From JBKPNZ01 sp046732895 (GTDB lineage Bacteria > Actinomycetota > Thermoleophilia > Solirubrobacterales > 70-9): a stretch of 64,000 nucleotides of DNA. The position numbers were made by a program, and so were the translations under genes. Shown here one piece after another: positions 1 to 8,148 of the stretch. The stretch covers positions 48,184-112,183 of the forward strand of contig JBKPNZ010000035.1 in NCBI GenBank assembly GCA_046732895.1, in the 5' to 3' direction. The number at the start of each line of letters is the position of its first letter. Position 1 is the stretch's first letter. Below the pieces are notes generated by a model. It saw only the letters and a program-made list of their open reading frames with translations, was not told the DNA's origin and did not search any database.

Positions 1-188
1 GCGACTTCTTCGTCCGCGACGACGGCGAGGTGCTCGTGAACGAGCTGAACACGATTCCGGGCTTCACTTCGACGAGCGTGTTCGCCAAGCTCTTCGAGGC
101 TTCCGGCGTCCCGTATCCGGAGCTGTGCGACCGCCTGGTCCAGCTCGCGATCGAGCGCCATGAGGCTGAGCGCTCGTACCGCTTCTAA
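1..188 (+). CDS. ddl: D-alanine--D-alanine ligase, C-terminal end (partial)
   Basis: The reading frame is open from the window edge to TAA at 186-188 and gives about 61 residues. It contains VNELNTIPGFTSTSVF, the ATP-grasp metal-binding segment (N-E-x-N-T-x-P-G-F-T) typical of the end of D-Ala-D-Ala ligase. The enzyme joins two D-alanines in the cytoplasm for peptidoglycan precursor synthesis. The start lies outside the window. It converges with the kinase gene, 45 bp away. Ddl is much the likeliest of the ATP-grasp ligases because of the full NELNT-PGFT motif. Confidence 0.88.
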   Translation, partial: DFFVRDDGEVLVNELNTIPGFTSTSVFAKLFEASGVPYPELCDRLVQLAIERHEAERSYRF

Positions 189-233
189 CGAGCCCCGCGT
201 TGACGGCCGCCGGACCGGGTGCGGGCCCTGGGC

Positions 234-1757
234 CTAGCTCGTCAGCTCGATCTCATCCACCTCGACTCCATAGCCGGAGTCGGGCAAGTCGGCTGGGGAC
301 GTGAACCAAAGCAGGTAGTACTGGTAAGGCCCGCCGGTGGCGTCGAGCTGGACGGTCTGGTCCGTATCGCCATTGGGGATCTTGGCGATGGGGTCGCCCC
401 AGCCCGCGATGTCGTCCGGCGGGCCGGTGGCGGCGCCGTAGATCTCACCGACCCAGCCCGACTCCCCGGTCGTGATCTTCATCGTGCGGGCATCGACGGG
501 ATCCCCGGTGTCGACGTAGATACCTACCCCTGACTTGGCGAATTCGGGAGTCGTGTAGTCCTCGGTCGTCCAGGCGGTGTCGGGATTGCCGTCGATCGCA
601 AGATCGACCTCGTCCCCATGCTCCTCCCCCGGAGGATCCCCCTCCGGGTCGAAGTCGTTCGCACTGACGATGTCCACGGCGGCCCCGGAAGGTGGCGCTG
701 TCCCACCACCACCGCCACCTCCATTGCTCGACTTGTCGCTCCCGCCCGTGAGCGCCGCGATCAGCAGCGCTGCCACAGTTGCCAGCAGCACGATCACGAT
801 TCCGAGGACGGAGATGTTCCGGCTGGGCAGCCTGCGGCGCCGCTTGGGGACGGAGTCGATGACCGTGGTCGCCTCGCCGTGGGCGCCGCCCGCTCTGGCC
901 ACCTCAACCTCGAGCGCGCCCTCGAGGTCGGCCAGCATCTCCGCCATGTCGCGATAACGGCGCTTCGGCTCCTTCTCGGTCGCCCGCTCGATCACGGCGG
1001 CGAGCGCCGAAGACACCTCGGGGCGGCGCTCCTGCACGTTCGGCATCGGCTCGTTGACGTGCTTCATCGCCACGCCGACGAGCGTCTCGGCCTCGAAGGG
1101 GACGTTGCCCGTGAGCATCTCGTAGAGCAGGACGCCGAGGGAGTAGATGTCGGAGCGCGCGTCGACGTCGTGCCCCATCGCCTGCTCGGGCGAGACGTAG
1201 TCGGTGGTGCCCAGCACGCGCCCGGTCTTCGTCAGGCCGTCTGACTCGAGCGAGCGGGCGATGCCGAAGTCGGTGACCTTGGCGCGGCCCTCGGTGTCGA
1301 TCAGGACGTTCTGCGGTTTCACGTCGCGGTGGACGAGCATGCGGGCATGCGCCGCGGCGAGACCGCGGCCGATCTCGATTCCGTAGGCGGCGGCCTCGTC
1401 GACCGGGAGGCGCCCCAGGCGGTCGATCCGCTGCTTGAGCGTCTCGCCCTCGACGTACTCGAAGACGATGTAGGGGTGCCCGCCGTCCTCGCCGGCGTCG
1501 ATGACCGCGACGACGTTCGGGTGAGACACCTGAGCGACGGAGCGCGCCTCGCGGCGGAAGCGCTCGATCTGGTCCGGCTGATCCGAGATCTCGCCGTGCA
1601 TGACCTTTACCGCGATCGACCGCTCGAGTGTCTCGTCGCGGGCCAGGTAGACCGTCGACATCCCCCCGCTGCCAAGCTTTGATTCCAGGCGGTACCGGCC
1701 CGAGAGCACGGTCCCGATCAGTCCGCTTGCGGTGCGCGTTGTGGCTCCGTCGCTCAC
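234..1757 (-). CDS. Membrane Ser/Thr protein kinase with discoidin-like extracellular domain
   Basis: A 507-residue Hanks-type kinase. The kinase domain is about residues 20-285: glycine loop GSGGMSTVY (29-37), catalytic Lys51, HRD with Asp145 in VHRDVKPQN, DFG Asp163 and the activation segment TTDYVSPEQ. A single membrane segment lies at about 315-337, then a poly-Gly linker (345-352). The outer part (360-507) resembles an F5/8 type C (discoidin/galactose-binding-like) fold, with AIDGNPDTAWTTEDY near its start. PknB-type kinases usually carry PASTA repeats here and none is present, so the ligand may be a sugar or surface polymer (inference). The start is GTG. The gene next door is ddl, which fits a cell-wall context. 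Confidence 0.92.
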   Translation of the reverse strand: MSDGATTRTASGLIGTVLSGRYRLESKLGSGGMSTVYLARDETLERSIAVKVMHGEISDQPDQIERFRREARSVAQVSHPNVVAVIDAGEDGGHPYIVFEYVEGETLKQRIDRLGRLPVDEAAAYGIEIGRGLAAAHARMLVHRDVKPQNVLIDTEGRAKVTDFGIARSLESDGLTKTGRVLGTTDYVSPEQAMGHDVDARSDIYSLGVLLYEMLTGNVPFEAETLVGVAMKHVNEPMPNVQERRPEVSSALAAVIERATEKEPKRRYRDMAEMLADLEGALEVEVARAGGAHGEATTVIDSVPKRRRRLPSRNISVLGIVIVLLATVAALLIAALTGGSDKSSNGGGGGGGTAPPSGAAVDIVSANDFDPEGDPPGEEHGDEVDLAIDGNPDTAWTTEDYTTPEFAKSGVGIYVDTGDPVDARTMKITTGESGWVGEIYGAATGPPDDIAGWGDPIAKIPNGDTDQTVQLDATGGPYQYYLLWFTSPADLPDSGYGVEVDEIELTS

Positions 1758-1864
1758 GTCGTCGCTATTTTCAACCCTCGGCTCGCCGGGCGTTGCCGCG
1801 GCGAGGACAGTGCATCAGCGTATGCCCATAGAAGTTCGCCGTTACCCGGATCCTGCCTGCCCCA

Positions 1865-2257
1865 TCAGGGCGTGACCGGCACGCCCGGATTGCCGAAGGC
1901 GAAGAACCAGACGACGATGATCAGGGCGACGATGATCGTCGCGACGATCAGGACGTTCTCGAGGAAGGTCGTGCTGGTGGGGGTGTAGCGCTCATCGCGC
2001 ATGCTGCGGTTCCAGAGGAAGCGGTAACGGGTGTTCTCGCCACCCATGCGTCCCTTGATCCACGCCGCGATCAGAGCGACGATCGAGTAGGACATCGTCA
2101 GCCCCACGATCACGGTGACGATCGCAGTCCCAGTCGGGCTGGTGCCGCCCTGTACCTGTGAGCCGACCCACACCCAGGCAAGCGGGATGCCCACCGCGAG
2201 GAAGGCGACGAGGATCGCCCCCCACAGCCACTTGACTCCGCTTCGGATCGTGTCCAT
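1865..2257 (-). CDS. Small conserved membrane protein, function unknown
   Basis: A 130-residue protein with three predicted membrane helices: about residues 11-33 (WLWGAILVAFLAVGIPLAWV), 43-66 and 100-122. Between helices 2 and 3 is a charged loop with Arg and Tyr residues (RYRFLWNRSMRDERY). I do not recognise a family. It lies 12 bp downstream of the DJ-1/PfpI gene on the same strand and is probably cotranscribed with it. The ATG start is directly visible and the composition is typical of a real membrane protein. Confidence 0.7.
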   Translation of the reverse strand: MDTIRSGVKWLWGAILVAFLAVGIPLAWVWVGSQVQGGTSPTGTAIVTVIVGLTMSYSIVALIAAWIKGRMGGENTRYRFLWNRSMRDERYTPTSTTFLENVLIVATIIVALIIVVWFFAFGNPGVPVTP

Positions 2258-2269
2258 GGAAGACCAGCC

Positions 2270-2920
2270 CTAGGCGCCCGGCTCGACCTTCACGGGCGTC
2301 GATTCGCCGGCGCGAGCGAGCTCCACCACTTCGGGGCGTGCCTTCCCCGGCGATCCGGAGTCAAACGGAGGCTCGGGGTCGTATTCGATCTCGAGCTGAA
2401 TCCGCTCAGCCGCGTCGCGCCCGGCGAGACGGTCGGCGAGGACGAGCGCCATGTCGATCCCCGAGGACACCCCGGCCGCGGTCATGACCTTCCCGTCCTC
2501 GACCACGCGCTGCTCCGCGAATTCGGCGCCGAACGCCGGGAGGTACTGCGCGTACGCCCAGTGCGAGGTGGCGCGGAGGCCCTTGAGCACACCGGCTGCA
2601 CCGAGGACGAGCGAACCCGTGCAGACGGACGTGGTCCAGGTCGAGGTCTCGTGTGCGGCGCGGATCCAGTCCAGCACGACCTCGTCGGCGAGCAGCGGCC
2701 GATTTCCCTCGCCGCCCGGGATCAGCAGCACGTCGGGATCCGGGTTCTCGCTCAGGGAGTGCTCGGCCTCGAGGACCAGCGCCCCGGTGTCCGACCGAAC
2801 GGTCCCGGGTTCCTTGGCCACGAACCTGAGCTCGGCCTCGGGCAGGCGCGAGAGCACCTCGTAGGGCCCGATGGCATCGAGCGCGGTGAGCTTGTCGAAG
2901 ACGAGGATGGCGATCCGCAT
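2270..2920 (-). CDS. DJ-1/PfpI family protein (GATase1-like)
   Basis: A 216-residue protein of the class I glutamine-amidotransferase-like superfamily. It begins with the typical strand MRIAILVFDKLTALDAIGPYE and carries the nucleophile elbow SVCTGSLVLGAAG with Cys100, followed by ATSHW. This layout matches the isonitrile hydratase/AraC N-terminal-like subgroup rather than true glutamine amidotransferases. Possible activities include hydration or thiol-dependent chemistry on small molecules; the substrate cannot be read from sequence. It forms a likely two-gene unit with the small membrane protein downstream. Confidence 0.85.
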   Translation of the reverse strand: MRIAILVFDKLTALDAIGPYEVLSRLPEAELRFVAKEPGTVRSDTGALVLEAEHSLSENPDPDVLLIPGGEGNRPLLADEVVLDWIRAAHETSTWTTSVCTGSLVLGAAGVLKGLRATSHWAYAQYLPAFGAEFAEQRVVEDGKVMTAAGVSSGIDMALVLADRLAGRDAAERIQLEIEYDPEPPFDSGSPGKARPEVVELARAGESTPVKVEPGA

Positions 2921-2950
2921 GGGGTCAGGGTAACGAGGGCGGTGAGTGGC

Positions 2951-3955
2951 TTACGGCCTGCTGATCTCGCCGGAGCGGTCCGTGACGTGCCCGATCCGCT
3001 GGGCCCCGGGATGGTGCCGGCCGAGCAGCTCGAGCGCCTCGGCCTCCTGGTCCGCGGCGACGACGCACACGAAGCCGAGCCCCATGTTGAAGACCTCGTG
3101 CATCTCGGCGTCTGCGACCGCGCCGAGTTCCTGGATCAGGCCGAAGATCGCGGGAACCGGCATGGGCGAGCCGATCTCGTAGCCGACGTCCGCATCCAGC
3201 CGCAGGAGGTTGTTGAGTCCATCGCCCGTGATGTGCGCGAGCCCGCGCACGTCCACCGGCGAGCGCAGCAGCTCGAGCACGGCACGGACGTAGATCGTCG
3301 TCGGCTCCAGGAGGATCTCCCCGAGCGGCCGGCCGAGGCGTACATCGTCGAAAGGGACGTCTGCGAGGACACGCCGCGCCAGCGTGTAGCCGTTCGAGTG
3401 CAGGCCGGATGATGGAAGGCCGATCAGCGCATCCCCCGGCTGGATCGCGGTACCGGTGACGATCGCGTCCAGGTCGACGAACCCGATTGCGCTGGCGGAG
3501 AGCTCCCAGCCGCTCACGACGTCGCCGACCTGGGCGATCTCGCCACCGGGAATCTCGACGCCGGCGAGCTCGGCGCCCTCTCGCAAGCCGGCTCCGATGC
3601 GATCACAGATCTCCGGGTTCGCCTCGGAGCACAGGATGAAGTCGAGCAGCGCGATCGGCTCGGCGCCGACGCAGATCAGGTCGTTCACGTTCATCGCGAT
3701 GCAGTCGATGCCGATCGTGTCGAAGCGGCCGAGCTGCTCGGCGACGACCATCTTCGTGCCGACGCCGTCGGTTGCGAACGCGATCCCGAGGGTGTCCGTC
3801 GCGCGGATGACGCTGGCGTACTGCCCCGGAAGCGGCACGGCGCGCGAATCTCGGCCCGGGTCGATCTGTCGCAGATGGGCGACGAGCGCGGTGACCGAAG
3901 CGTCGGCATGGCGCTGACTCACGCCCGCCCGCACGTATGCGTCCTGCTCGCTCAT
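2951..3955 (-). CDS. purM: Phosphoribosylformylglycinamidine cyclo-ligase (AIR synthetase)
   Basis: A 334-residue cytoplasmic enzyme of de novo purine synthesis that closes FGAM to AIR using ATP. Family marks include GVGTKMVVAEQLGRFDTIG, the metal/phosphate region NVNDLICVGAEPIALLDF and GLPSSGLHSNGYTLAR. The start is taken at the ATG at 3955 (MSEQDAYVRAG); an open frame continues 21 codons upstream but lacks similarity and would run far into the next gene. The ATG overlaps the uppP stop as ATGA, so the two genes are translationally coupled. Length is normal for PurM. Confidence 0.95.
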   Translation of the reverse strand: MSEQDAYVRAGVSQRHADASVTALVAHLRQIDPGRDSRAVPLPGQYASVIRATDTLGIAFATDGVGTKMVVAEQLGRFDTIGIDCIAMNVNDLICVGAEPIALLDFILCSEANPEICDRIGAGLREGAELAGVEIPGGEIAQVGDVVSGWELSASAIGFVDLDAIVTGTAIQPGDALIGLPSSGLHSNGYTLARRVLADVPFDDVRLGRPLGEILLEPTTIYVRAVLELLRSPVDVRGLAHITGDGLNNLLRLDADVGYEIGSPMPVPAIFGLIQELGAVADAEMHEVFNMGLGFVCVVAADQEAEALELLGRHHPGAQRIGHVTDRSGEISRP

Positions 3956-4710
3956 CGACGCCTCATTCTCCACGTGATCGCGGCAGCAAGGCCCACGCGA
4001 TACGCCGCGTAGGGCCACAACGCCCGGTCGCGCTCGACCATTCTGATCAGCCGCTGGCTGGCCAGGGTTGAGGCGAACGAGGCGGCCACGCCCGCCGCCA
4101 TCGCGGTGCGGAGCTCGGGCGCCACCCCGCGCCGTCGCAGGCGGGCGCCCTTCAGGATCGTGGCGCCGACGATCACCGGCAGGGCCACCGTGCGTGAGAG
4201 CAGGTTGGACTGCTCGCGCGTGAACCGGCGCCAGCGAGCGGCCGCGAGCGTGGCCCCGTTGCGGGATACGCCCGGCGCGAGGGCCGTCGCCTGAGCGACA
4301 CCCAGCGCCAGCCCGTCGAGGGCCCCGGCATCACCCGGTCCGCGTACCTGAGGCGCGCGGTCGGCGAGGACCATCGCCACGGAGCCCACAACGAGGCCGC
4401 AGGCGGTCGCCCGCGGGCCGCCCAGGCGCTCCTCGATCCGACGCTCGAAGCGGTAGCCGACGATCGCCGGAGGGACGAACGAGAGCGCGACGACGGCCGC
4501 TCGCCGCAGGTTGAATGCGCGCAGCTCCCGTGCGATCAGCCGCCGCTGCCCGACGAGCAGGGCCGCCGCCGCCCCTGCGTGAACCGCGACCTCGAATGAC
4601 TTGCGTGCCTCCGGGTCGGCCTCCTGCCAGCGCCACCCGCCGACCCATGGAATCAGCGAGACGTGAGCCGAGCTGGAAATCGGCAGCAGCTCCGCCGGGC
4701 CTTGCACCAC
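3952..4710 (-). CDS. uppP: Undecaprenyl-diphosphatase, BacA/UppP family (start uncertain)
   Basis: A polytopic membrane phosphatase that recycles the C55 lipid carrier for cell-wall and polysaccharide export. Family motifs are VVQGPAELLPISSSAH (catalytic Glu and SSSxH) and the second motif APGVSRNGATLAAAR. Recognisable coding begins about 18 codons before the first possible GTG (4708-4710), back to about 4767, but no ATG/GTG/TTG exists in that stretch (the residue at 4767 is GTC). The GTG start removes much of helix 1, so a rare start codon or a sequencing error is possible. It overlaps purM by 4 nt. dedA ends at 4761. Confidence 0.78.
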   Translation of the reverse strand: MVQGPAELLPISSSAHVSLIPWVGGWRWQEADPEARKSFEVAVHAGAAAALLVGQRRLIARELRAFNLRRAAVVALSFVPPAIVGYRFERRIEERLGGPRATACGLVVGSVAMVLADRAPQVRGPGDAGALDGLALGVAQATALAPGVSRNGATLAAARWRRFTREQSNLLSRTVALPVIVGATILKGARLRRRGVAPELRTAMAAGVAASFASTLASQRLIRMVERDRALWPYAAYRVGLAAAITWRMRRR

Positions 4711-4760
4711 ACCCAGCAGCGCCGCGCGCCCGGCGTCGAGCCCGGATGCGTCCGCGGCCT

Positions 4761-5387
4761 CTATGACCCGGTCCCGGCGGCGGGCGCCTCGCGCCGGCGC
4801 CGGACGAGCAGATAGATGATCCCCGCGACGATCGCGAGCGCGACCGCGTAGTCGAGGTAGTGCAGGTTGTCCTTCCACTGCTCCCAGTTGTCGCCGACCT
4901 CGCGGCCGATCAGGGCGAGCATCAGGACCCAGGGAACGCAGCCGGCGACCGTGAGGGCGGTGAACCGCCAGAACGGCATCTTCGCGACGCCGGCCGGCAG
5001 GGAGATGAACGTGCGGATGATGGGGAGGACGCGCGAGAAGAACACCGTCGCGTCGCCGTGGCGCTCGAACCACCGGTCGGCCCATTCCAGGTGACGGCGA
5101 TTGATGTGGATCAGCCGGTTCTGCTCCAGCAGCTCGATCCGTCCGTAGTACCCGGCGGCGTAGGCGATCCAGGAGCCGACGACATTCCCCGCGACGCCCG
5201 CCACCACGATGCCGATCAGGGTCATGTCTCCCTGGGAGACGTTGAATCCGGCGAACAGCATCGTCGCTTCGCTGGGGATCGGCACGCAGGCGCTCTCCAG
5301 CGTCATCAGCACGAACACTCCCGCAAGTCCAAGCGAGTTGACGATGTCGGTGGCCGCGTTGACCAACGGCTCGAGGACGTCCGCCAT
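4761..5387 (-). CDS. DedA family membrane protein
   Basis: A 208-residue integral membrane protein of the DedA/SNARE-associated family. The family signatures are present: ESACVPIPSE (about residues 31-40) and FFSRVLPIIRTFISLPAG. Members are thought to act as proton-dependent lipid or undecaprenyl-phosphate flippases at the cytoplasmic membrane. The UptA-type role of returning C55-P would fit the downstream undecaprenyl-diphosphatase. It is the first gene of a minus-strand unit dedA-uppP-purM and is divergent from the polysaccharide locus. Confidence 0.9.
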   Translation of the reverse strand: MADVLEPLVNAATDIVNSLGLAGVFVLMTLESACVPIPSEATMLFAGFNVSQGDMTLIGIVVAGVAGNVVGSWIAYAAGYYGRIELLEQNRLIHINRRHLEWADRWFERHGDATVFFSRVLPIIRTFISLPAGVAKMPFWRFTALTVAGCVPWVLMLALIGREVGDNWEQWKDNLHYLDYAVALAIVAGIIYLLVRRRREAPAAGTGS

Positions 5388-5392
5388 CGGGC

Positions 5393-5484
5393 GCGATCAT
5401 AGGGATCGCCTCGTCCCCGACAGGCCGCTGTCGCAAACCTCGATCTCGCCCCGAACCACGGATTTCCGCTTTACACTCGCCGAG
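5393..5484. promoter_or_regulatory. Divergent promoter region with palindrome and leaderless -10
   Basis: Between dedA (minus) and the dehydratase gene (plus) there is an inverted repeat GCGATC/GATCGC at 5393-5398 and 5404-5409 with a 5-bp spacer. A -10-like TACACT lies at 5472-5477, exactly 7 nt before the ATG at 5485, as expected for a leaderless plus-strand transcript. No Shine-Dalgarno sequence precedes that ATG. Regulator identity is unknown. Confidence 0.45.
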
Positions 5485-7377
5485 ATGGCGCGTCTCACCG
5501 ACCCCGCCTACCGGCGGCGGGCGCAACAGTTCCTGGCCGACACGCTCCTTGCGGCACTGGCGTTTGCGCTCGCCTTCAAGCTGCGGTTCCTGGACGTGTC
5601 GGGCGGCATTCCCGACCGATACGAGACGATGCTCGCCGGCTCGGTCGCCTTCGTCGCGGTCGGCCAAGCGCTCGTCTTCGAGCTCTTCGGCCAGCATCAG
5701 AAGTGGTGGCGCTACTTCCGCCTGCCCGACCTCTGGCCCCTGGTCCGCACCGCCCTGATCGCGGTTGCCCTCACCTTCACGGTCTTCGCCTTCGCGAAGC
5801 CGTACCCGGATTCGCTGCCCAGGTCGGTCGCGATCTACGACCTGATGCTGCTGATTCTCCTTCTCGGCGGCGGCCGCCTGGCTCGCCGCTCCATCGCCGA
5901 GCGCCCCGCGCGGGTCGCCGCCCGGCGAAAGACACGCGGCGTCCTGGTGGTCGGCGCCGGCTCCGGCGGCCAGATGGTCGTCCGCGAGATGCAGCTCAAC
6001 CCCAACCTGGGAACGCGCGCCATCGGCTTCATCGATGACGACCCGCGCAAGCGTGGGATGCGCAACCTGGGTCTGAAGGTTCTCGGTGGAACGGACCAGA
6101 TGGGCCCGATCCTGGATCGCACGAAGCCCGACGAGGTGATCATCGCGATCCCCTCGGCGCCCGGCGCCCTGCGCGCGAAGGTCGTGGCCGCCTGCCGCGA
6201 TCGAGACATCCCGGTGCGCACCCTGCCGACGGTGTTCGAGCTCCTGCGCGGCGGGGTCCAGCTCACCCGCCAGCTGCGCGAGGTTCAGGTCGAGGACGTC
6301 CTCGGGCGCGACCCGGTCGTGATGGAGCTCGAGCGGGTCGGCGCCTACCTGGAGGACAAGAAGGTCCTGGTCACAGGGGCGGGCGGCTCGATCGGCGCCG
6401 AGCTCTGCCGCCAGATCGCGCGCGTGCATCCTCGCCTGCTCGTGGTTTTGGACCACGCCGAGGGCGCGCTGTTCCAGATCGACCGCGAGCTCACGCAGGA
6501 ATGGCACTTCCACGGGGTCGAGGCGGTACTCGCCGACTGCAAGGAGGGCGACCGCATGCTCGAGGTGATGCAGCGCTTCAAGCCCGATGTCGTCTTCCAC
6601 GCTGCGGCCTACAAGCACGTGCCGTTGATGGAGACGAATCCGCTGGAGGCCGTGCGGAACAACGCGATCGCCACCCGCGTTACCGCCGAGACCGCCGCGG
6701 TCGCCGGCGCGGAGCGCTTCGTCCTGGTCTCCACGGACAAGGCCGTCAACCCACGGACGGTCATGGGGGCGTCCAAGGCGATGGCGGAGTGGATCGTGCA
6801 GGCCGCCGGGCAGCGCCACGCGCGGACCCGCTTCATCATCGTGCGCTTTGGGAACGTCCTCGCGTCGTCGGGCAGCGTGGTTCCGATCTTCCGCTCGCAG
6901 ATCGAGCGCGGCGGGCCCGTCACCGTCACCCACCCGGAGATGACGCGGTACTTCATGACGATCCCGGAGGCGGTGCAGCTCGTGATCCAGGCGGGCGACC
7001 TCGGCGCCGGCTCCGGCGAGGTCTTCGTCCTCGAGATGGGCCAGGCGGTGCGCATCCTCGATCTCGCGCGCAACATGATCCACCTCGCGGGCTACGAGCC
7101 CGATGAGGACATCGCGATCGAGTTCACCGGTCCGCGCCCAGGCGAGAAGATCCACGAGGAGCTTTTCAACGCCGACGAGCGCTCGCAGCCGACGGCGGCC
7201 GACCGCATCGTGCGCGCTGTCCGGGTCCGTCCGCTCGATCCCGATTGGGTGGTCTCGAGCGTAGAGCGGCTCGAGAGCCTGGTCGCGTCGGGCGACGAGA
7301 CGAACCTCGCCGCCCGCGTCGTCGAGCTCGTCGCCGACCGCGAGTCCACCACCCGCGCTGGCCACCTCGACGCCTAG
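5485..7377 (+). CDS. Membrane nucleoside-diphosphate-sugar 4,6-dehydratase (WbpM/CapD/PglF type)
   Basis: A 630-residue protein. Four N-terminal membrane helices span about residues 18-130. A CoA-binding-like Rossmann fold with VVGAGSGGQ is near 155-162. The dehydratase domain begins with NAD-binding VTGAGGSIGAE at about 296-306. The active-site region STDKAVNPRTVMGASK (416-431) matches the large UDP-GlcNAc 4,6-dehydratases that make the 4-keto-6-deoxy intermediates of bacillosamine or QuiNAc. The start ATG at 5485 follows a TACACT -10 box by 7 nt. It opens the polysaccharide locus and would supply the initiating sugar for the phosphoglycosyl transferase at 15.8 kb (inference). Confidence 0.92.
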   Translation: MARLTDPAYRRRAQQFLADTLLAALAFALAFKLRFLDVSGGIPDRYETMLAGSVAFVAVGQALVFELFGQHQKWWRYFRLPDLWPLVRTALIAVALTFTVFAFAKPYPDSLPRSVAIYDLMLLILLLGGGRLARRSIAERPARVAARRKTRGVLVVGAGSGGQMVVREMQLNPNLGTRAIGFIDDDPRKRGMRNLGLKVLGGTDQMGPILDRTKPDEVIIAIPSAPGALRAKVVAACRDRDIPVRTLPTVFELLRGGVQLTRQLREVQVEDVLGRDPVVMELERVGAYLEDKKVLVTGAGGSIGAELCRQIARVHPRLLVVLDHAEGALFQIDRELTQEWHFHGVEAVLADCKEGDRMLEVMQRFKPDVVFHAAAYKHVPLMETNPLEAVRNNAIATRVTAETAAVAGAERFVLVSTDKAVNPRTVMGASKAMAEWIVQAAGQRHARTRFIIVRFGNVLASSGSVVPIFRSQIERGGPVTVTHPEMTRYFMTIPEAVQLVIQAGDLGAGSGEVFVLEMGQAVRILDLARNMIHLAGYEPDEDIAIEFTGPRPGEKIHEELFNADERSQPTAADRIVRAVRVRPLDPDWVVSSVERLESLVASGDETNLAARVVELVADRESTTRAGHLDA

Positions 7378-7392
7378 ACTGCGAGCGCAAAT

Positions 7393-8142
7393 ATGGACCT
7401 GATCGACAAGATCGGGCCCGCGTTGGGCATCGCTGCCTTCTTCGGGCTCTCGGTGCTCGCCTTCCTCCTCTTCCAGCAATCCCGAGAGGTCAGGCGCCTG
7501 CGTGAGTGGGCGGGGCGGGCTCCCGAGCGCGCCCAGGAGGCGGCGGAAGCCTCATTGGCGGCGGCCGAGGCGCGCGGAGAGGCCAAGGCCGGCGACGAGC
7601 CGAAGGAAGGACGGTTCGCCGCGGCTCGCCACCGCATTGGCGGGGTCGTGAAGCCGAGGCTCCAGGCCATTGATCGTCGGCTGCCGATCGACGGGCGCTA
7701 TGTCGCCGTCATCCTGTTGGTCGTGATCGTGGCCGCCGGCGTTCTGACCAGCGGCTTCGGCCTCGTCGGTGGCGGGAATGACAACGGCAAGGGGGGCGGC
7801 AAGGCCGAGCATCAGCCGAAGCCGCAGATCGCCGTCCTGAACGCGACCCAGTCGGCAAGCGCTGCCCCCGTCCCGGGTCTCGCGCATTCGGTCAGCGAGG
7901 GGGTCGTCAAACCGCTGGGCTACAAGGTGGTCGCCGAGGATGACGCGCCGGCAGGCCTGGCCAACACGACCGTGATGTACACGGGCGACTTCAAGGACGC
8001 GGCCGACAAGTTCGCGAAGAAGGTGAGGCCCAAGCTCGGGGATATCGCGGTGACCAAGATGAACCAGGACGTCAAGGCCAATGCGAGAGGTGCCAAGGTG
8101 GCGCTGCTGGTCGGTCTGGACGATTCGACCTTCGGGCAGTAG
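7393..8142 (+). CDS. Membrane-anchored LytR_C domain protein, copy 1
   Basis: A 249-residue protein. A membrane helix lies at about residues 9-28, followed by the motif SREVRRLREWAGRAPE and a charged Ala/Glu-rich linker. A second helix is at about 103-122 (YVAVILLVVIVAAGVLTSGF), and a C-terminal LytR_C-like domain starts at about residue 139 (IAVLNATQSASAAPVPGLAHSV split around a Pro). LytR_C domains usually trail LCP glycopolymer ligases; here no LCP catalytic domain is present. It is 15 bp after the dehydratase and 6 bp before its paralogue, so the genes share an operon. A role in surface-polymer attachment or its regulation is inference. Confidence 0.75.
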   Translation: MDLIDKIGPALGIAAFFGLSVLAFLLFQQSREVRRLREWAGRAPERAQEAAEASLAAAEARGEAKAGDEPKEGRFAAARHRIGGVVKPRLQAIDRRLPIDGRYVAVILLVVIVAAGVLTSGFGLVGGGNDNGKGGGKAEHQPKPQIAVLNATQSASAAPVPGLAHSVSEGVVKPLGYKVVAEDDAPAGLANTTVMYTGDFKDAADKFAKKVRPKLGDIAVTKMNQDVKANARGAKVALLVGLDDSTFGQ

Positions 8143-8148
8143 GCAGCG

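Noticed and set aside
3952..7479. A 1175-codon open frame on the minus strand covering uppP, dedA and the antisense of the dehydratase gene
   Set aside because: Only its last part (uppP) resembles a protein; the rest is GC-driven antisense of clearly coding genes with low-complexity Arg/Asp/Gly-rich sequence.
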